Below are positions 42,774 through 52,913 of a DNA stretch of 55,053 bases, piece after piece. The position numbers and the translations under genes were made by a program. The notes under the pieces were generated by a model. The model was not told the origin of the DNA, did not search any database, and saw nothing but the letters and a program-made list of their open reading frames with translations. Numbering within the stretch: position 1 is the first letter of the stretch; every line of letters starts with the position of its first letter. This DNA comes from an uncultured Clostridia bacterium (GTDB taxonomy: Bacteria; Bacillota; Clostridia; TANB77; CAG-465), in the NCBI GenBank assembly GCA_944388575.1, contig CALXJF010000009.1:1-55053 (forward strand). The letters run 5' to 3'.

Positions 42774-43793
42774 TTAATTTTCCAATAAATCTGTTGAAAT
42801 TAAAATGTTATTAGAAGTTCTTAAATACATTATATTTCCTTTAATTGCCTCAAATTTAACATATTTTGAAAATTTGCCTATTCTTTTATATGGATCTTCA
42901 CCAGAGACATTTATAACATATGTTGGATATACTAAGTATACTCCATAATTATTTGTATACGTGGTAACAAGATCTGAATCACTAAGTTCTACAGTATCTA
43001 CAATTCTATTGTTATTAACTTTATAAACGGTTTTCTTTTCTTCTTTGTCTATAAAATATAGATTATCATCATAGTCGATACCAATCATATCTACGTCATT
43101 TTTAAATAAGCTAATATATCCAGCAGAAGAATAAATATTTGATTTAGAATCCTCATAATAAATTCTATCTTTATGTTGTAGCATTATTAATTTATTAATA
43201 ATTGTACCTGATTTTACTTGGGACATACTATTAAATAAATCTATTCTATACAAAACATTATTAGTACTATTTGCCGATTTAGTTTCAACATTAATATATA
43301 TTATGTTTATAATTGGCGACATATTCATATCTTTTATCTTTGAAAAGTTTTTTACAGTAAAATTATTATATTCGTTTTTCTTTTTATTAGCAATTTCATA
43401 AGTATTAAGAACAAGTTTTGATGAATATTGTCCACTTTCTTCAGTAAAATATATTATAAGATTCTTATCATATAGCAAATTATAATAACATATAGGGTTC
43501 TCTTCTTCTATAATATCTACATTTTCTCCATCTTCTATATTATTAATATATACTTTATTATCCTTTAAATAAGTATAATATTTATTATCAAAAGAATATT
43601 GTATATCATCAACATCTGCTGGAAGTTCTACTTTTTTTCCATCCTTTAATTCACTAGTACTCGGTTGTGTTGTAGTAATCGCACTAGTTTGTCCTAATGA
43701 ATATATAAAGTTATCTACAAAAGTCAAACTAACAACTGTTATTAAAGTACCACTTGCAAAAAATATTGCTAAATATAATAATACTTTTCTCAT
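42774..43793 (-). CDS. Membrane-anchored propeller-like protein, unknown
   Basis: 339 aa. N-terminal TM (about 5-28), then an ectodomain of repeated short beta strands with the recurring pattern ...YYLKDNKVYINNI..., ...YYEDSKSNIY..., ...NLYFIDKEEKKTVYKV..., as in DUF5050/beta-propeller proteins. It sits 24 bases from the glycosidase-like gene and next to uppP, so a role in the cell envelope is likely. No enzyme motif recognised. Confidence 0.55.
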   Translation of the reverse strand: MRKVLLYLAIFFASGTLITVVSLTFVDNFIYSLGQTSAITTTQPSTSELKDGKKVELPADVDDIQYSFDNKYYTYLKDNKVYINNIEDGENVDIIEEENPICYYNLLYDKNLIIYFTEESGQYSSKLVLNTYEIANKKKNEYNNFTVKNFSKIKDMNMSPIINIIYINVETKSANSTNNVLYRIDLFNSMSQVKSGTIINKLIMLQHKDRIYYEDSKSNIYSSAGYISLFKNDVDMIGIDYDDNLYFIDKEEKKTVYKVNNNRIVDTVELSDSDLVTTYTNNYGVYLVYPTYVINVSGEDPYKRIGKFSKYVKFEAIKGNIMYLRTSNNILISTDLLEN

Positions 43794-43817
43794 TCTTCCT
43801 CCTCTTTTCTATAATAG

Positions 43818-44798
43818 TTATTTATTAGGTTTGGTTATTATAAATGCACAAGGAACATATCTTTCTCCCATTATATCACTTGGATTATTTACAAGTTTAG
43901 AATTATAATACATTGTAGTAGAAGCACCACCATCTAAATTAAACGCATTATAAGCACCATATTGTAAAAAGATATCTTGAACATTCTTTAAAGTAGCCCC
44001 TAAACTATCAGCTTGTCTTCCATCAATAACTAACATTAAAATTGTTCCATCTTTTTTCTGACCAATAGCAGTTCTAGGTTGAATTCCCCATCCGCCATCA
44101 CCAGACCTTATAGTAGGCTGTCCATTTATTATTATTACAGGTCCAAACGAAACGGCACTTTGTAAGTTTAATTGTTTCATTCTACTATAAGTCATAGAAT
44201 TAGACACTATCATTTTATTTTCATCATCTAATCCCACAACACTATATGAACCACCAACATTTGTAGTTTTTAGTTCTCCATCTTCAATTAAAATACCACT
44301 TGGCTTACCACCAGTACCTAGAGCATCATCAGCAAATCCACCGGCATTTATTCCACCAATAGCATCATTTGCTTCAACTATTTGAGATGTAGTGGAACCT
44401 ACTTTTCCAAGCCTTGGTGCAGAAACCAGTTTAACACGAGATGGATCTTTTACTATTAATAAATACCCCTTAAAAGTCTTTGAACTTACATCTACAAGTT
44501 CAATACCATCGGTAGCATCTGCATCTGTACTAGTTGACGCAGTGATTTCAATATCATCTAGGTTTTGATCAGCAAGAACTTCCTCTGGTCTATTTTCTTT
44601 TAATATCTCTTCTATTTTTTCATCACTTAAAAAAAGCGTAGCAAAGTATTGATGCCTCATAGTAGTCATTGCTGTTGTTACTATCATATCGCGAGTATTA
44701 GTAAAAGGTCCATAATATATTAATAAAATACACAATAATGGAATATATACAATCTGAAATAGTAAAAAACCTCCAAATATTTTTAAAAACTTCTTCAT
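43818..44798 (-). CDS. Phosphodiester glycosidase (NAGPA-like) exoprotein
   Basis: 326 aa with an N-terminal TM (about 5-28). The NAGPA/DUF2233 signature is complete: GGINAGGFADD at about 148, FGPVIIINGQP at about 210, then RTAIGQKKDGTILMLVIDGRQ and NAFNLDGGASTTMYY near 283-297. These enzymes cleave or handle sugar phosphodiesters, and in Firmicutes they are outside the membrane and linked to teichoic-acid or peptidoglycan processing. Precise substrate unknown. Upstream of the propeller-like gene. Confidence 0.85.
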   Translation of the reverse strand: MKKFLKIFGGFLLFQIVYIPLLCILLIYYGPFTNTRDMIVTTAMTTMRHQYFATLFLSDEKIEEILKENRPEEVLADQNLDDIEITASTSTDADATDGIELVDVSSKTFKGYLLIVKDPSRVKLVSAPRLGKVGSTTSQIVEANDAIGGINAGGFADDALGTGGKPSGILIEDGELKTTNVGGSYSVVGLDDENKMIVSNSMTYSRMKQLNLQSAVSFGPVIIINGQPTIRSGDGGWGIQPRTAIGQKKDGTILMLVIDGRQADSLGATLKNVQDIFLQYGAYNAFNLDGGASTTMYYNSKLVNNPSDIMGERYVPCAFIITKPNK

Positions 44799-44923
44799 TA
44801 TCTACTCCTTCACACAAAAATATTAAATTAGTTATAACAAACTAATTTAACCTGATAGAAATAATTTTATCAAATAAAAAAACTTTTTTCAACAAGTATA
44901 TACAAATTTATATATTTTATACT

Positions 44924-44956
44924 AAAATTTCCACTAGAAGCTCTAGTGGAAATTTT
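44924..44956 (-). terminator. Terminator of the PBP gene
   Basis: A 15-bp perfect repeat (AAAATTTCCACTAGA and complement) 11 bases beyond the PBP stop codon; T-content after it is only moderate. Confidence 0.7.
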
Positions 44957-44966
44957 AATTTATTAA

Positions 44967-47399
44967 TTACTGATTTTCATTTTGATTTGTACTATTATAA
45001 ATACTTACATTATCATCATTTGTTGAAGTTGATTGTTTTGTTGTATGAACATTGCAAGTCTCTGTTGGTACCATGTATTGCCAATCATTAGGTTTTGTAG
45101 GCGGGTCATAGTCTCTTGAAATGAACGATTTTTCAGTGGTATTTGGACAATACTCTGTCGCCAATTTTCCAGTCTCATTACAAACTTTGACCTTTTTATG
45201 TACTGTACATGTAGCAGTTGGGACACTTCCTTTAGCAAATAAATCAGTATTTGTTCTATCTCCTCGTGGATCAGTTTTACAAGCATCTGTTGCCACTAAT
45301 CCAGAATCTCTACAAACTGCAGCTTCTATAACACTATCTGGTCTTTCGAATTGTTTAACTGTTTGATTTTTACTTATTGCATTAACTACAGTATTAAATA
45401 GTTTTACACTAGTATATGGATAACTTCCATACGAACGATAACCTATCGCCTTAGGATCATCATAACCATTCCAACAAGCTATTGTATAATATGGAGTAAA
45501 TCCACAGAACCATTGATCTTTATCATCATTAGTATTACCAGTTTTTCCAGCTATTGGCATATTTCCAGCCCTTACATAACCAGCCGCTGTTCCTGATTTC
45601 ACAACAGTTTCTAAACAGCTAGTAAGCATATACGATGTAGAATCTTTCATAACACGTTTAGCTTCAGAATCTGCTACAAGTAATTCTTTTCCATTTCTAT
45701 CTAAAACTTTAGTATATAATTTAGGTTCTATATATAATCCACCATTTGCAATTGTAGCATAAGCATTAGCCATCTCAAGTACAGTAAATCCTTTAGTAAC
45801 ACCACCAAGTGCAAGAGAAGCAGCACTTTCATCATTATTAGTTTTATTTTCTTTTGATGAAACTAAGCTTTTAAGACCGCAGTTTTTAGCAAAATTAAAT
45901 GCAAATGACGTTTCTACTTTCATATTAGCCCTTACTGCTGGTAAATTCATAGAATCTGCAATAGCTTCTCTAGCAGTCACATAACCGTTAAAATAACCAT
46001 AATAATTTCCAGGGTTCCAACTACCCTTTGGAAGAGGAGAATCATCAAGTCCTGAACCTGGAGAAGATACTCCTTGTTCAAATGCTGGACCATATGCTCC
46101 AAGTGGTTTCATACAAGAACCTGGTTGTCTGTATGCTTGAGTTGCCCTATTAAATTCACGAGCACCAGTTTTTTCACCCGCTCCTCCAATCAAGCCAACT
46201 ACATTACCATTTGATTGATCCATAACAACCATCGCAGCTTGCATAAATGTTCCACTTCTATCTGTATAAAATAATTTGCTATCATTAAAAGCAGAATCTA
46301 TTGCACTTTGAACAGAAGGATCTTGTGGAGTATAAATTTTTAACCCATCACTATATAGCATTTTTACAGCTACACCTTCACTAATTCCTTTTTCCTCCAT
46401 TAAGTCTTGTTTAACCTGTTCAAATACTGCATCAACATAATATGATTGTACATCAGTACTAATTTGTACTTCTTCTTTTTTAAATACAATTTCATAATTA
46501 ACTGCTTCATCATATTCTTCTTGTGTAATCTTATTTAATTTTAACATTTGACTTAAAACAACTTTTTGTCTATCAAGCAATCTTTGTTTTGCTTCTTCAC
46601 TCTTGTATGGATTTGTAGCCTCAGGAGATTGAATAATAGCAGCAAGTACCGCAGCTTCAGCAATATTTACGTCTTTTATCGACTTTCCAAAATAATTTTG
46701 AGAAGCAACTTCAATACCGTATGCTCCATCTCCCATATATATAGTATTAACATACGATTCGAATATTTGTTCTTTTGTCATTTTAGTTTCAAGTACAATC
46801 GCTCTGTACCATTCTCTTATTTTTCTTGTCCAAGAACTTTCTTTATCAGAAGTAACATTTTTAACTAATTGTTGCGTAATTGTACTTCCCCCAAAATTAG
46901 ACTTTCCTCCATTAAAAATATATGTAAATATTGCTCCTGCAGTTCTCTTTATATCAACACCATTATGGCTAAAAAATCTCTCATCTTCTATGGATACAAC
47001 TGCATCTACAACATGTTCTGGTAAATCCTTATACTCAATAGTAATTCTATTTTCAGAATCATATAATGAACCTATTTCATTTCCATCTTTATCATATACA
47101 AATGAAGTAAGATTATATAACTGAATTTCATCTAAGCCAATACTATCAGTTTTATCAATTATTCCAGTAACTACACCCACAACAACGCCTGCTCCAATAA
47201 TAAATAAGGCTAAGAGTACAAATAAACAAATTTTCAATATTTTTTTCTTCTTACTATTTTTCTTTTTATTTTTCTTATTCTTGCCAGACGTATTAGAGGA
47301 TACTCCAGTTGTAGAATATGTATCCGCCTTTATAAGTTCCTTATCAACTTTTTTCAAAGATTTAGATTTAAGTTTTTTAGATTTATTATCTTTTTCCAT
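44967..47399 (-). CDS. Class A penicillin-binding protein (PBP1a-like)
   Basis: About 810 aa from ATG 47399 (AGAGGTG 7 bases ahead); an upstream in-frame start lacks an SD. A Lys-rich cytoplasmic tail, then TM at about 53-80. The GT51 domain has IEDERFFSHNG (catalytic Glu near residue 138) and GGSTITQQLVKN. The transpeptidase has SxxK in GSCMKP near 428-431, SMN and KTGNT. A Thr/Asn-rich tail with Cys pairs follows. Polymerises and cross-links peptidoglycan outside the membrane. Alone on its transcript, downstream of the endoA gene. Confidence 0.93.
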   Translation of the reverse strand: MEKDNKSKKLKSKSLKKVDKELIKADTYSTTGVSSNTSGKNKKNKKKNSKKKKILKICLFVLLALFIIGAGVVVGVVTGIIDKTDSIGLDEIQLYNLTSFVYDKDGNEIGSLYDSENRITIEYKDLPEHVVDAVVSIEDERFFSHNGVDIKRTAGAIFTYIFNGGKSNFGGSTITQQLVKNVTSDKESSWTRKIREWYRAIVLETKMTKEQIFESYVNTIYMGDGAYGIEVASQNYFGKSIKDVNIAEAAVLAAIIQSPEATNPYKSEEAKQRLLDRQKVVLSQMLKLNKITQEEYDEAVNYEIVFKKEEVQISTDVQSYYVDAVFEQVKQDLMEEKGISEGVAVKMLYSDGLKIYTPQDPSVQSAIDSAFNDSKLFYTDRSGTFMQAAMVVMDQSNGNVVGLIGGAGEKTGAREFNRATQAYRQPGSCMKPLGAYGPAFEQGVSSPGSGLDDSPLPKGSWNPGNYYGYFNGYVTAREAIADSMNLPAVRANMKVETSFAFNFAKNCGLKSLVSSKENKTNNDESAASLALGGVTKGFTVLEMANAYATIANGGLYIEPKLYTKVLDRNGKELLVADSEAKRVMKDSTSYMLTSCLETVVKSGTAAGYVRAGNMPIAGKTGNTNDDKDQWFCGFTPYYTIACWNGYDDPKAIGYRSYGSYPYTSVKLFNTVVNAISKNQTVKQFERPDSVIEAAVCRDSGLVATDACKTDPRGDRTNTDLFAKGSVPTATCTVHKKVKVCNETGKLATEYCPNTTEKSFISRDYDPPTKPNDWQYMVPTETCNVHTTKQSTSTNDDNVSIYNSTNQNENQ

Positions 47400-47432
47400 T
47401 TCTTCACCTCTGTTAAGAAGACCCATTTATCA

Positions 47433-47804
47433 TTATAAGCAATCTATCAAACTAAAAATATCTCCTCTTATGCTAAAGTTAATTTTTAGTGCTTCTTTGA
47501 TTTTGTTCATAATTCCTTCAGATAAATGACCGACTCTTTTGATTATTCTAGCTTTATCAATAGTTCTTAATTGTTCAACTAAGATAATAGAATCCTTTGG
47601 TAAATTAGATTCTATACTATTTATAAAGACATGTGTAGGAATATTAGTTTTTGTTTTCGTAGTTATTGGTGCTATTATCACCGTTGGACTATGCTTATTT
47701 CCAATATCATTTTGAAGTACAACTACAGGCCTTATTCCATCCTGCTCGCTACCAATTACAGGTCCGAGATCAGCATAAAATATATCTCCTCTTTTTATAA
47801 TCAA
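47433..47804 (-). CDS. EndoA-type mRNA interferase (MazF family)
   Basis: 123 aa. MIIKRGDIFYADLGPVIGSEQDGIRPVVVLQND is the MazF/EndoA start. The catalytic pair R25 and T48 falls at the same positions as in Bacillus subtilis EndoA. It should cleave mRNA at a short motif. I find no MazE/EndoAI-like antitoxin next to it: the upstream gene is a membrane protein. In Firmicutes the antitoxin can be encoded elsewhere. Confidence 0.9.
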   Translation of the reverse strand: MIIKRGDIFYADLGPVIGSEQDGIRPVVVLQNDIGNKHSPTVIIAPITTKTKTNIPTHVFINSIESNLPKDSIILVEQLRTIDKARIIKRVGHLSEGIMNKIKEALKINFSIRGDIFSLIDCL

Positions 47805-47859
47805 AACACATCCCCACTTTCATATATTATACACTAAATGACAAAAAAAGCAAATACTT

Positions 47860-48594
47860 TTAATTAAAATTGGTATTTATATCAAAAAAACTGTATTCAA
47901 TATCTATATATGCCTTATTTTGATTATTATAAACTATATATTGTAACGGATTTAACGTATCATTAGATAACACTAATTCCATTTTTTTTATATTATTTTT
48001 TTCGTTTATAATATCATCATATTCTTTAAGTACTTCATCTGTATAATTAGCAAAAATTATTCTATAACAAGTTGTATTATCTACTTCATCAATTTCAATT
48101 TTTACACCTTTTTCATCAGTTACTTCTTTAAGATATTCTTTTATATCATTATATAAAGATATAAAAGTAGACAAACTTAATATATTAGTCTTTCTCACCA
48201 CATAATCACTTAATACATATTCATTAATTTGAGAACTTGAACTAATCTTTAAATTATTTTCATCTATTAAATAATTTATTTCATCTCCAATTTCATTTTG
48301 TGTCTTAAATTTAAACTTTTCTTTTCCGTCCTCATCTTTTTTATACTCTTCCTCAAAATTATATTTATTTATAGTTTTATTACTAATGATAGTAACATTA
48401 TATCCACATTTATATGAAATAGCATCAAATATTTCTTCTTTATCTCTTTTCAAATTCAAACTATTACTACTTGGTCCCAATACTATATACATAGTAATGC
48501 CTATCAAAATAGACGCAATAGTTAAAGCACTAATTACAATTAACCATAATCTTTTACTTTTGTCTTGTTTTAAGTTTAATAATCTAATTACCAT
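47860..48594 (-). CDS. Membrane-anchored protein of unknown function
   Basis: 244 aa. N-terminal TM at about 19-39 after a basic stretch, then a beta-rich soluble domain on the outside (LxxD... and YRIIFANY segments) with no recognised family. AGGAGAT precedes the ATG. It is the gene just upstream of the EndoA toxin gene, with 55 bases between, but does not look like an antitoxin. Function unknown. Confidence 0.5.
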   Translation of the reverse strand: MVIRLLNLKQDKSKRLWLIVISALTIASILIGITMYIVLGPSSNSLNLKRDKEEIFDAISYKCGYNVTIISNKTINKYNFEEEYKKDEDGKEKFKFKTQNEIGDEINYLIDENNLKISSSSQINEYVLSDYVVRKTNILSLSTFISLYNDIKEYLKEVTDEKGVKIEIDEVDNTTCYRIIFANYTDEVLKEYDDIINEKNNIKKMELVLSNDTLNPLQYIVYNNQNKAYIDIEYSFFDINTNFN

Positions 48595-48631
48595 AATATC
48601 TCCTCAAAACAATATATGTATATGCTAAAAC

Positions 48632-48674
48632 AAAAATACCATATGTATCATTTTTTAATACATATGATATTTTT
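48632..48674 (-). terminator. Terminator of the beta-CASP gene
   Basis: AAAAATATCATATGTAT and its near-perfect complement (one mismatch) flank a 9-base loop, followed by T-rich sequence on the minus strand. Confidence 0.8.
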
Positions 48675-48680
48675 ACATAT

Positions 48681-50297
48681 CTATTTTCTGGATTTGACAG
48701 CTTCTAAAGCTAATTTAACATTATCTAATCTAGACTTAATCTCCATTAATTCATTAGTTTCTATATTATTTTTTAGCTCAGCTTTTACTGAATTTGTCAT
48801 ATCATCTACATCTTGTTTTAAGAAGGATAATAATTCTAAAATATCAAATCTTGTAGACTTATATGTAGGTATAAGACTTTCAATTAATTCTCCATCAATA
48901 TTATAGCTTTCTTCATAAGAAGGAATAATACATGGTATTTTAAATCTATCAAATACTGTATTTTTAAAGGCTTGTTGAGCAGAGAATTCACCATGAACTA
49001 AAAATATATTTTTAGGTTTTTTCTCCATTTTTTCTATCCAAGTCAAAAGCCCATTTTTATCTGCATGACCTGAAAAGGCATCCAAATATTTTACTTCTGC
49101 ATTTACTGCTATTTCTTCTCCAAAAATTTTAACTAGTTTTTCACCACTTAAGATTTTTTTACCAAGCGTTCCTTCAGCTTGGAAACCAACAAATAATACC
49201 GTGCATTCAGGTCTGAACAAATTATGTTTTAAATGATGCTTAATTCTTCCCACTTCACACATACCACTTGCAGATATTATAACTTTAGGTGTAGGATCAT
49301 CATTTAAAGCCTTTGACTCATCAGAAGTAGTTATAAAATGTAAATTTTCAAATTCTAGCGGATTATCTCCTTTTAAGAGATATCTTAAAGCATCATCATC
49401 ATAATATTCTGGATTACACTCAAATATTTTTGTAGCATTTACAGCAAGAGGGCTATCTACATAAACAGGTATTTTTTTTATTCTATCACTTATCCCTTTC
49501 ATAGCAGCATATTTATTTATTTCATACAAAATTTCCTGTGTTCTACCAACAGCAAATGAAGGAATAATTACATTACCACCACGCTCTATTGTATCAAGTA
49601 AAATTTGTATAAATTTACCTGACTGATCTTCCATTTGACCATGCTCTCTGTCCCCATAAGTTGTTTCCAGTATTAAGTGATCAACTCCTTTTATATATGT
49701 TGGATCTTTTATAATAGGCATATTAACATTTCCTAAATCACCTGAAAATACAATCTTTTCAGTTCTTCCATTTTCAGTTACATCTATATCAATTATACTA
49801 GAACCTAACATATGTCCTGCATCATGCATAACAAACTTTATATTTTCATCAATAACAATTTCTTGTTCATATTCTATTCCATTAAACAACTCCATAGAAT
49901 CAATACCATCTTGTGCTGTATACATAGGATCAGAAGGTGCTTTTCCTGCCCTTATTCTTTTCTTATTTACCCATTCTATTTCTTTCTCTTGAATATGTCC
50001 ACTATCTGCTAACATTATACTACACAAATCAACAGTGGCTGTACTTGCATATATTACTCCCTTAAATCCAGCTTTATATAACTTTGGTATTCTTCCACTA
50101 TGATCTATATGTGCATGAGTTAGAATAACAAAATCAATTTCATTAATATTAAATGGAAAATCTTCATAATTTAACATCTGGTCTGTTAATCTTCCTTGAA
50201 ACATACCACAGTCAACCAAAAATTTTTTACTTCCTGCCTCCACCATATGGCATGAACCTGTAACGGTTTTAGCAGCTCCATAAAAAGTTATTTTCAT
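48681..50297 (-). CDS. Metallo-beta-lactamase fold, beta-CASP ribonuclease
   Basis: 538 aa from ATG 50297 (AGGAG 10 bases ahead). MBL motifs: HAHIDHSGRIP near 59-69, DAGHMLGSS at about 160 and SGDLGN near 187. The beta-CASP region includes IIPSFAVGRTQEIL, then SASGMCEVGRIKHHL and the final VHGE motif. This is the YSH1/RNase-like branch with a C-terminal helical tail. Cytoplasmic RNA processing or decay enzyme. Own terminator; next upstream is priA. Confidence 0.9.
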   Translation of the reverse strand: MKITFYGAAKTVTGSCHMVEAGSKKFLVDCGMFQGRLTDQMLNYEDFPFNINEIDFVILTHAHIDHSGRIPKLYKAGFKGVIYASTATVDLCSIMLADSGHIQEKEIEWVNKKRIRAGKAPSDPMYTAQDGIDSMELFNGIEYEQEIVIDENIKFVMHDAGHMLGSSIIDIDVTENGRTEKIVFSGDLGNVNMPIIKDPTYIKGVDHLILETTYGDREHGQMEDQSGKFIQILLDTIERGGNVIIPSFAVGRTQEILYEINKYAAMKGISDRIKKIPVYVDSPLAVNATKIFECNPEYYDDDALRYLLKGDNPLEFENLHFITTSDESKALNDDPTPKVIISASGMCEVGRIKHHLKHNLFRPECTVLFVGFQAEGTLGKKILSGEKLVKIFGEEIAVNAEVKYLDAFSGHADKNGLLTWIEKMEKKPKNIFLVHGEFSAQQAFKNTVFDRFKIPCIIPSYEESYNIDGELIESLIPTYKSTRFDILELLSFLKQDVDDMTNSVKAELKNNIETNELMEIKSRLDNVKLALEAVKSRK

Positions 50298-50410
50298 AAA
50301 TATCAAACTCCTCTTATAATATAAATATTTTATATTAAACTAAAACTTTTTTCAAGTAGTATCACATATTTATTTAAAGAACTAACAAATAACATATTCT
50401 ATAACAGAAA

Positions 50411-50447
50411 AAGCACAAGTAAAAATATAAAAATTTTACTTATGCTT
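50411..50447. terminator. Hairpin between priA and the beta-CASP gene
   Basis: AAGCACAAGTAAAA pairs with TTTTACTTATGCTT with one wobble. Part of a 250-base spacer with two hairpins; likely terminator or processing site. Confidence 0.55.
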
Positions 50448-50485
50448 CAAGATTTATATAACTACTACTAATTATTGAGGTAGTT

Positions 50486-50522
50486 AATAACAAGTACATA
50501 GAAAATTAATGTACTTGTTATT
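50486..50522 (-). terminator. Terminator of priA
   Basis: A 14-bp perfect repeat (AATAACAAGTACAT and complement), T-rich tail on the minus strand; about 30 bases beyond the priA stop. Confidence 0.75.
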
Positions 50523-50551
50523 ATTATGTATCAATTAAATTATTTTATACA

Positions 50552-52799
50552 TTAATTTAAAAAAATAGGATTTTTAGTTATACTCATATTAACATCCTTA
50601 TTTCTACTCTCATTATATAAATCAATCTTGTTATATAATATTTTATATAACTCATTTGACACTTTTGTTTTTATTAAAATATTTATTCTATATTTATTAT
50701 TAATTTTTTGAATAAAAGGTGTTTTAGGTGAGAACACTTTATAATAATTTCTATTGTTACTTGAAAGTAACTTATACATTCTATCCGCGGATTTTTTTAA
50801 TAAATCTATATCTTTTGATATAAATTCAAATAAAAATATATCAATAAAAGGTGGATATTCAAACTTTCGTCTAAACTTAATCTCATTATTATAAAATCCA
50901 GTATAATCATTCTTAACAATACTGCTTAATATATAATTATTTGTATCTGAAGTTTGTATAAGTACTCTTCCCCTTATATCTGCTCTACCTGCTCTTCCGT
51001 GAAACCTGAGCAATATTTGAAAATGCTTTTTCAGAAGCACTATAATCATTTAAAGCAAGCATAGAGTCTACTCCAAGAATTCCTACTAAACTTACACTTC
51101 CAATATCATGACCTTTGCTAATCATCTGTGTACCAATAAGAACATCTATATCTCCATTTTTAAAAGTTTCTAATATTTTTTGATAAGATTCTCTAGACAC
51201 GGTACTATCTGCATCCATTCTTAAAGTCCTAATACCAGGATATAAATTGTCTAATTCTTCTTCTAATTTTTGAGTCCCAACACTTCCGCTTGACAAATTT
51301 GTTCCACCACACTTTGGACAAATATACACATTTCTCTCAACATGTGAACAATAGTGACATAATAATAACCCGTTATTTTTATGATAAGTTAATGCTACAT
51401 CACAATTTGGACATTTAAAAATAAAAGAACAATCTTTACAGGTAAGATAAGACATATATCCTCTTCTATTTAAAAACAACATTGTTTTTTCTTTTCTATT
51501 TATATTTTTTAAAATTTCTTCTTTTAATCTGTTGCTTATAATTGACTTATTACCTAACACTCTATCTTCTTTCATGTCTATCAACTCAATACTTGGTAAA
51601 GTTGCTCCTCCAGGTCTATTTTTCATTTCAATTAACTCAATATTTCCATTCAACGCATTATGATAAGTGGATATTTCTGGTGTAGCAGATCCTAAAACTA
51701 AAACTGCATTATTTTCCTTACATATATAAGCCGCAACTTCTTTAGTAGAATACTTAGGAGTACTCTGAGAATAATAACTTGAATCATGTTCTTCATCTAT
51801 TATAACTAATCCTAAATTGCTAATTGGTGCAAATATAGCAGAACGAGCACCTATAACTATGTCTACTTTTCCCTCTTTAATTCTTTTATATTCTTCTTTT
51901 CTCTTAGATACTGTCATTTTACTATGTAAAACAGCTATATTATTTCCAAATCTCGAAACAAATCTATTAACAGTCTGAAAAGTAAGGGATATTTCAGGTA
52001 CTAAAACAATAGCTTTTCTTCCCTGATTTAAAACTTTTTCCAATACCTGCAAATAAACTTCAGTTTTTCCACTTCCAGTTACTCCAAATAATAAACACTG
52101 TTTATACTCTTCCTCATAAACATGATATAAAATTTTTTCAATTGCTTCTTTTTGTTCTTTTGTAGGAACTTTAGCTATTGTCCTTTCTACATTGAAATCT
52201 GCTAATAAATCTGGTTCTTTAACAAATTTTTGCAATAATATATATCCATTCTTTTCTAATGTTTTCAAAATAGCTCTAGATATACCTAATCCATCTATAA
52301 TATCATTTATAATAACAAAGCTATTTTCAATTAAGAACTTAACTACTCGTATATGCTTAGCACTTGTTAGAACTCCATTTTCTATATCTTGTTCTATCTG
52401 AGTTTCAGATTTGGCAAGAGATACCCTAATATCTTGTTTAGTATTTAAACTTTTACTAGATTTTTTAGAACTAGTACCTGGTGGAAGCATAAGTTTTAGG
52501 GCATCATAAACATTACAAAAATATACGTGTGATATATATTTAGCAAGTTTTAGTCTACTTTCATCTATATATGATACTTCATCTAACACAGACACAATAT
52601 CTTTTAATTTATATCCTCTATCCTCATAAACTTCCTCTATTTTTACTATAATTCCCTCAGTTGTATTTTTTCCCCTACCAAAACTTACTTCTACTCTTTT
52701 ACCTACTTGAACAAATTTTTCTAAATTTAAAGGTACGTTATAATCATATACTTTATTCAAACTTTTTACAGTTGTATTTATCAATACTTTTGCTATCAT
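50552..52799 (-). CDS. priA: Primosomal helicase PriA, read through a +1 shift
   Basis: 748 aa if the shift is used. DNA-binding N-domain, Walker A GVTGSGKTEVYL, Walker B IIDEEHD, GSATPE, and the zinc-binding cysteines (CKDC, CPNC, CHYC, CPKC) are all present. Motif VI must read QVxGRAGR, but frame 0 reads QVSRKSR and stops at 604 aa. Skipping the C of CGG 601 gives QVS-GRAGRAD and the rest of the helicase and C-terminal domain (148 aa). Frame 0 alone lacks motif VI and could not be an active helicase. PriA is usually important for replication restart, so frameshifting or repair of the sequence is needed for function. Confidence 0.9.
50997..50999 (-). other. +1 frameshift site at CGG (PriA)
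   Basis: Frame 0 reads GTT TCA CGG AAG AGC AGG TAG. Skipping the C gives TCA-c-GGA AGA GCA GGT AGA, the invariant GRAGR of helicase motif VI. Homology pins the junction to this codon. Confidence 0.85.
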
Positions 52800-52858
52800 A
52801 TTTTTAACCTCAAATATATTATATAAAACATTAGTTTGAATGTCAATTAAGAATATAG

Positions 52859-52903
52859 AAAAAAGACTACTAGAAATACATATGTATCTCTAACAGTCTT
52901 TTG
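52859..52903 (-). terminator. Terminator of the racemase gene
   Basis: A long imperfect hairpin: AAAGACT and TAGA-ATAC pair with their complements around ATAT, followed by TTTTTT on the minus strand. Confidence 0.75.
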
Positions 52904-52913
52904 TTACATTAAC

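Noticed and set aside
21418-52799. Explaining the four split genes by random sequencing or assembly indels
   Set aside because: Possible for any single site, but all four fall on an in-frame CGG, a codon that is otherwise almost absent. A context-specific systematic error remains possible and can only be excluded with reads.
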